In this document: piece by piece, positions 63,956-64,000 of the stretch
Numbering within the stretch: the first letter of the stretch is position 1
Layout: the number at the start of each line of letters is the position of its first letter
NCBI RefSeq assembly: GCF_002289575.1
Contig: NZ_NTGA01000018.1
Span: forward strand, 1-64,000
Direction: 5' to 3'
DNA from: Dietzia natronolimnaea
GTDB lineage: Bacteria > Actinomycetota > Actinomycetes > Mycobacteriales > Mycobacteriaceae
DNA: 64,000 nucleotides
Notes under the pieces: model-generated
What the model was told of the DNA's origin: nothing
What the model saw: only the letters and a program-made list of their open reading frames with translations
Database searches by the model: none
Made by a program: the position numbers and the translations under genes

Positions 63956-64000
63956 GGATCCGGGACACGGCCTGGACCCCCGCCGCGCGCACCGATCCTG
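63952..64000 (+). CDS. Start of a further ORF, cut by window end
   Basis: GTG at 63952 overlaps the MBL stop (GTGA) and opens MRIRDTAWTPAARTDP up to the edge. The overlap type is common in this window, but 16 codons do not allow identification. Confidence 0.35.
   Translation, partial: MRIRDTAWTPAARTDP

Noticed and set aside
1-64000. CRISPR array, tRNA or rRNA genes
   Set aside because: No regularly spaced repeats, cloverleaf-like CCA ends or rRNA-like conserved stretches were recognised on reading; a covariance-model search would be needed to exclude tRNAs fully.

Overview
The window is a high-GC actinobacterial chromosome segment. Its gene order is that of the Mycobacterium/Corynebacteriales core: dnaG-dgt-glyS-smtB-zur-uppS-recO-era-ybeY-phoH-rsmE-dnaJ-hrcA-hemW, then lepA-rpsT-holA-comEC-comEA-degV-pgm-rsfS-nadD-proA. 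GTG starts are frequent. Long-chain UppS, WS/DGAT and Rv2345-like TPM proteins, a smtB-zur pair and an RqlH-type helicase also fit that order. I favour a Corynebacteriales member of the Dietzia/Gordonia/Rhodococcus kind; the genus is inference.

Layout. 1-0.76 kb: one end of an IS21-type insertion sequence, cut by the window edge. 0.77-11.8 kb: a secreted Ig-like protein, dnaG, a divergent TPM/serine hydrolase pair, dgt, a DUF218 protein, glyS and the zinc regulators smtB-zur. 11.8-25.1 kb: uppS/recO, then a long, mostly minus-strand, tightly overlapping block (WS/DGAT, hemW, hrcA, dnaJ, rsmE, phoH, ybeY, a CorC-like protein, era) that joins ribosome and RNA maintenance to heat-shock control. 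25-34 kb: M3 peptidase, TSUP transporter with a CGNR regulator, lepA, an EthD-like protein, a PemK-like protein, rpsT, holA, an SDR. 34.5-43.5 kb: competence-type comEC/comEA, degV, a phosphatase, rsfS, nadD, and proA-moxR-VWA. 43.5-51 kb: a frameshifted SDR, a methyltransferase, the RqlH helicase, a cation/calcium antiporter with a 24-codon leader ORF, and KtrA/KtrB-type potassium uptake.

51.2-64 kb is an accessory catabolic island: iron-ADH-family oxidoreductase, TetR regulator, acyl-CoA synthetase, Baeyer-Villiger monooxygenase, AMACR-family protein, P450, MFS transporter, KstD-like flavoprotein, an ATPase and a metallo-hydrolase. The enzymes together suggest oxidation of a hydrophobic ketone or alcohol to an acid and CoA-thioester processing. 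The substrate cannot be read from sequence. Palindromes of the form GGNTAAC-N4-GTTAGCC lie at two of its promoters, with a weaker relative at a third, so a small TetR-controlled regulon is likely.

Most notable observations: a histone-H1/HBHA-like lysine-alanine tail on the WS/DGAT; an Asp-to-Asn change at a catalytic position of the AMACR-family protein; a leaderless, Pro/Gly-rich leader ORF coupled by ATGA to the antiporter; DnaG lacking three of the four zinc ligands; and many start codons placed 6-8 nt after a TANNNT-like -10 box, which suggests widespread leaderless transcription. No tRNA, rRNA or CRISPR array was recognised.
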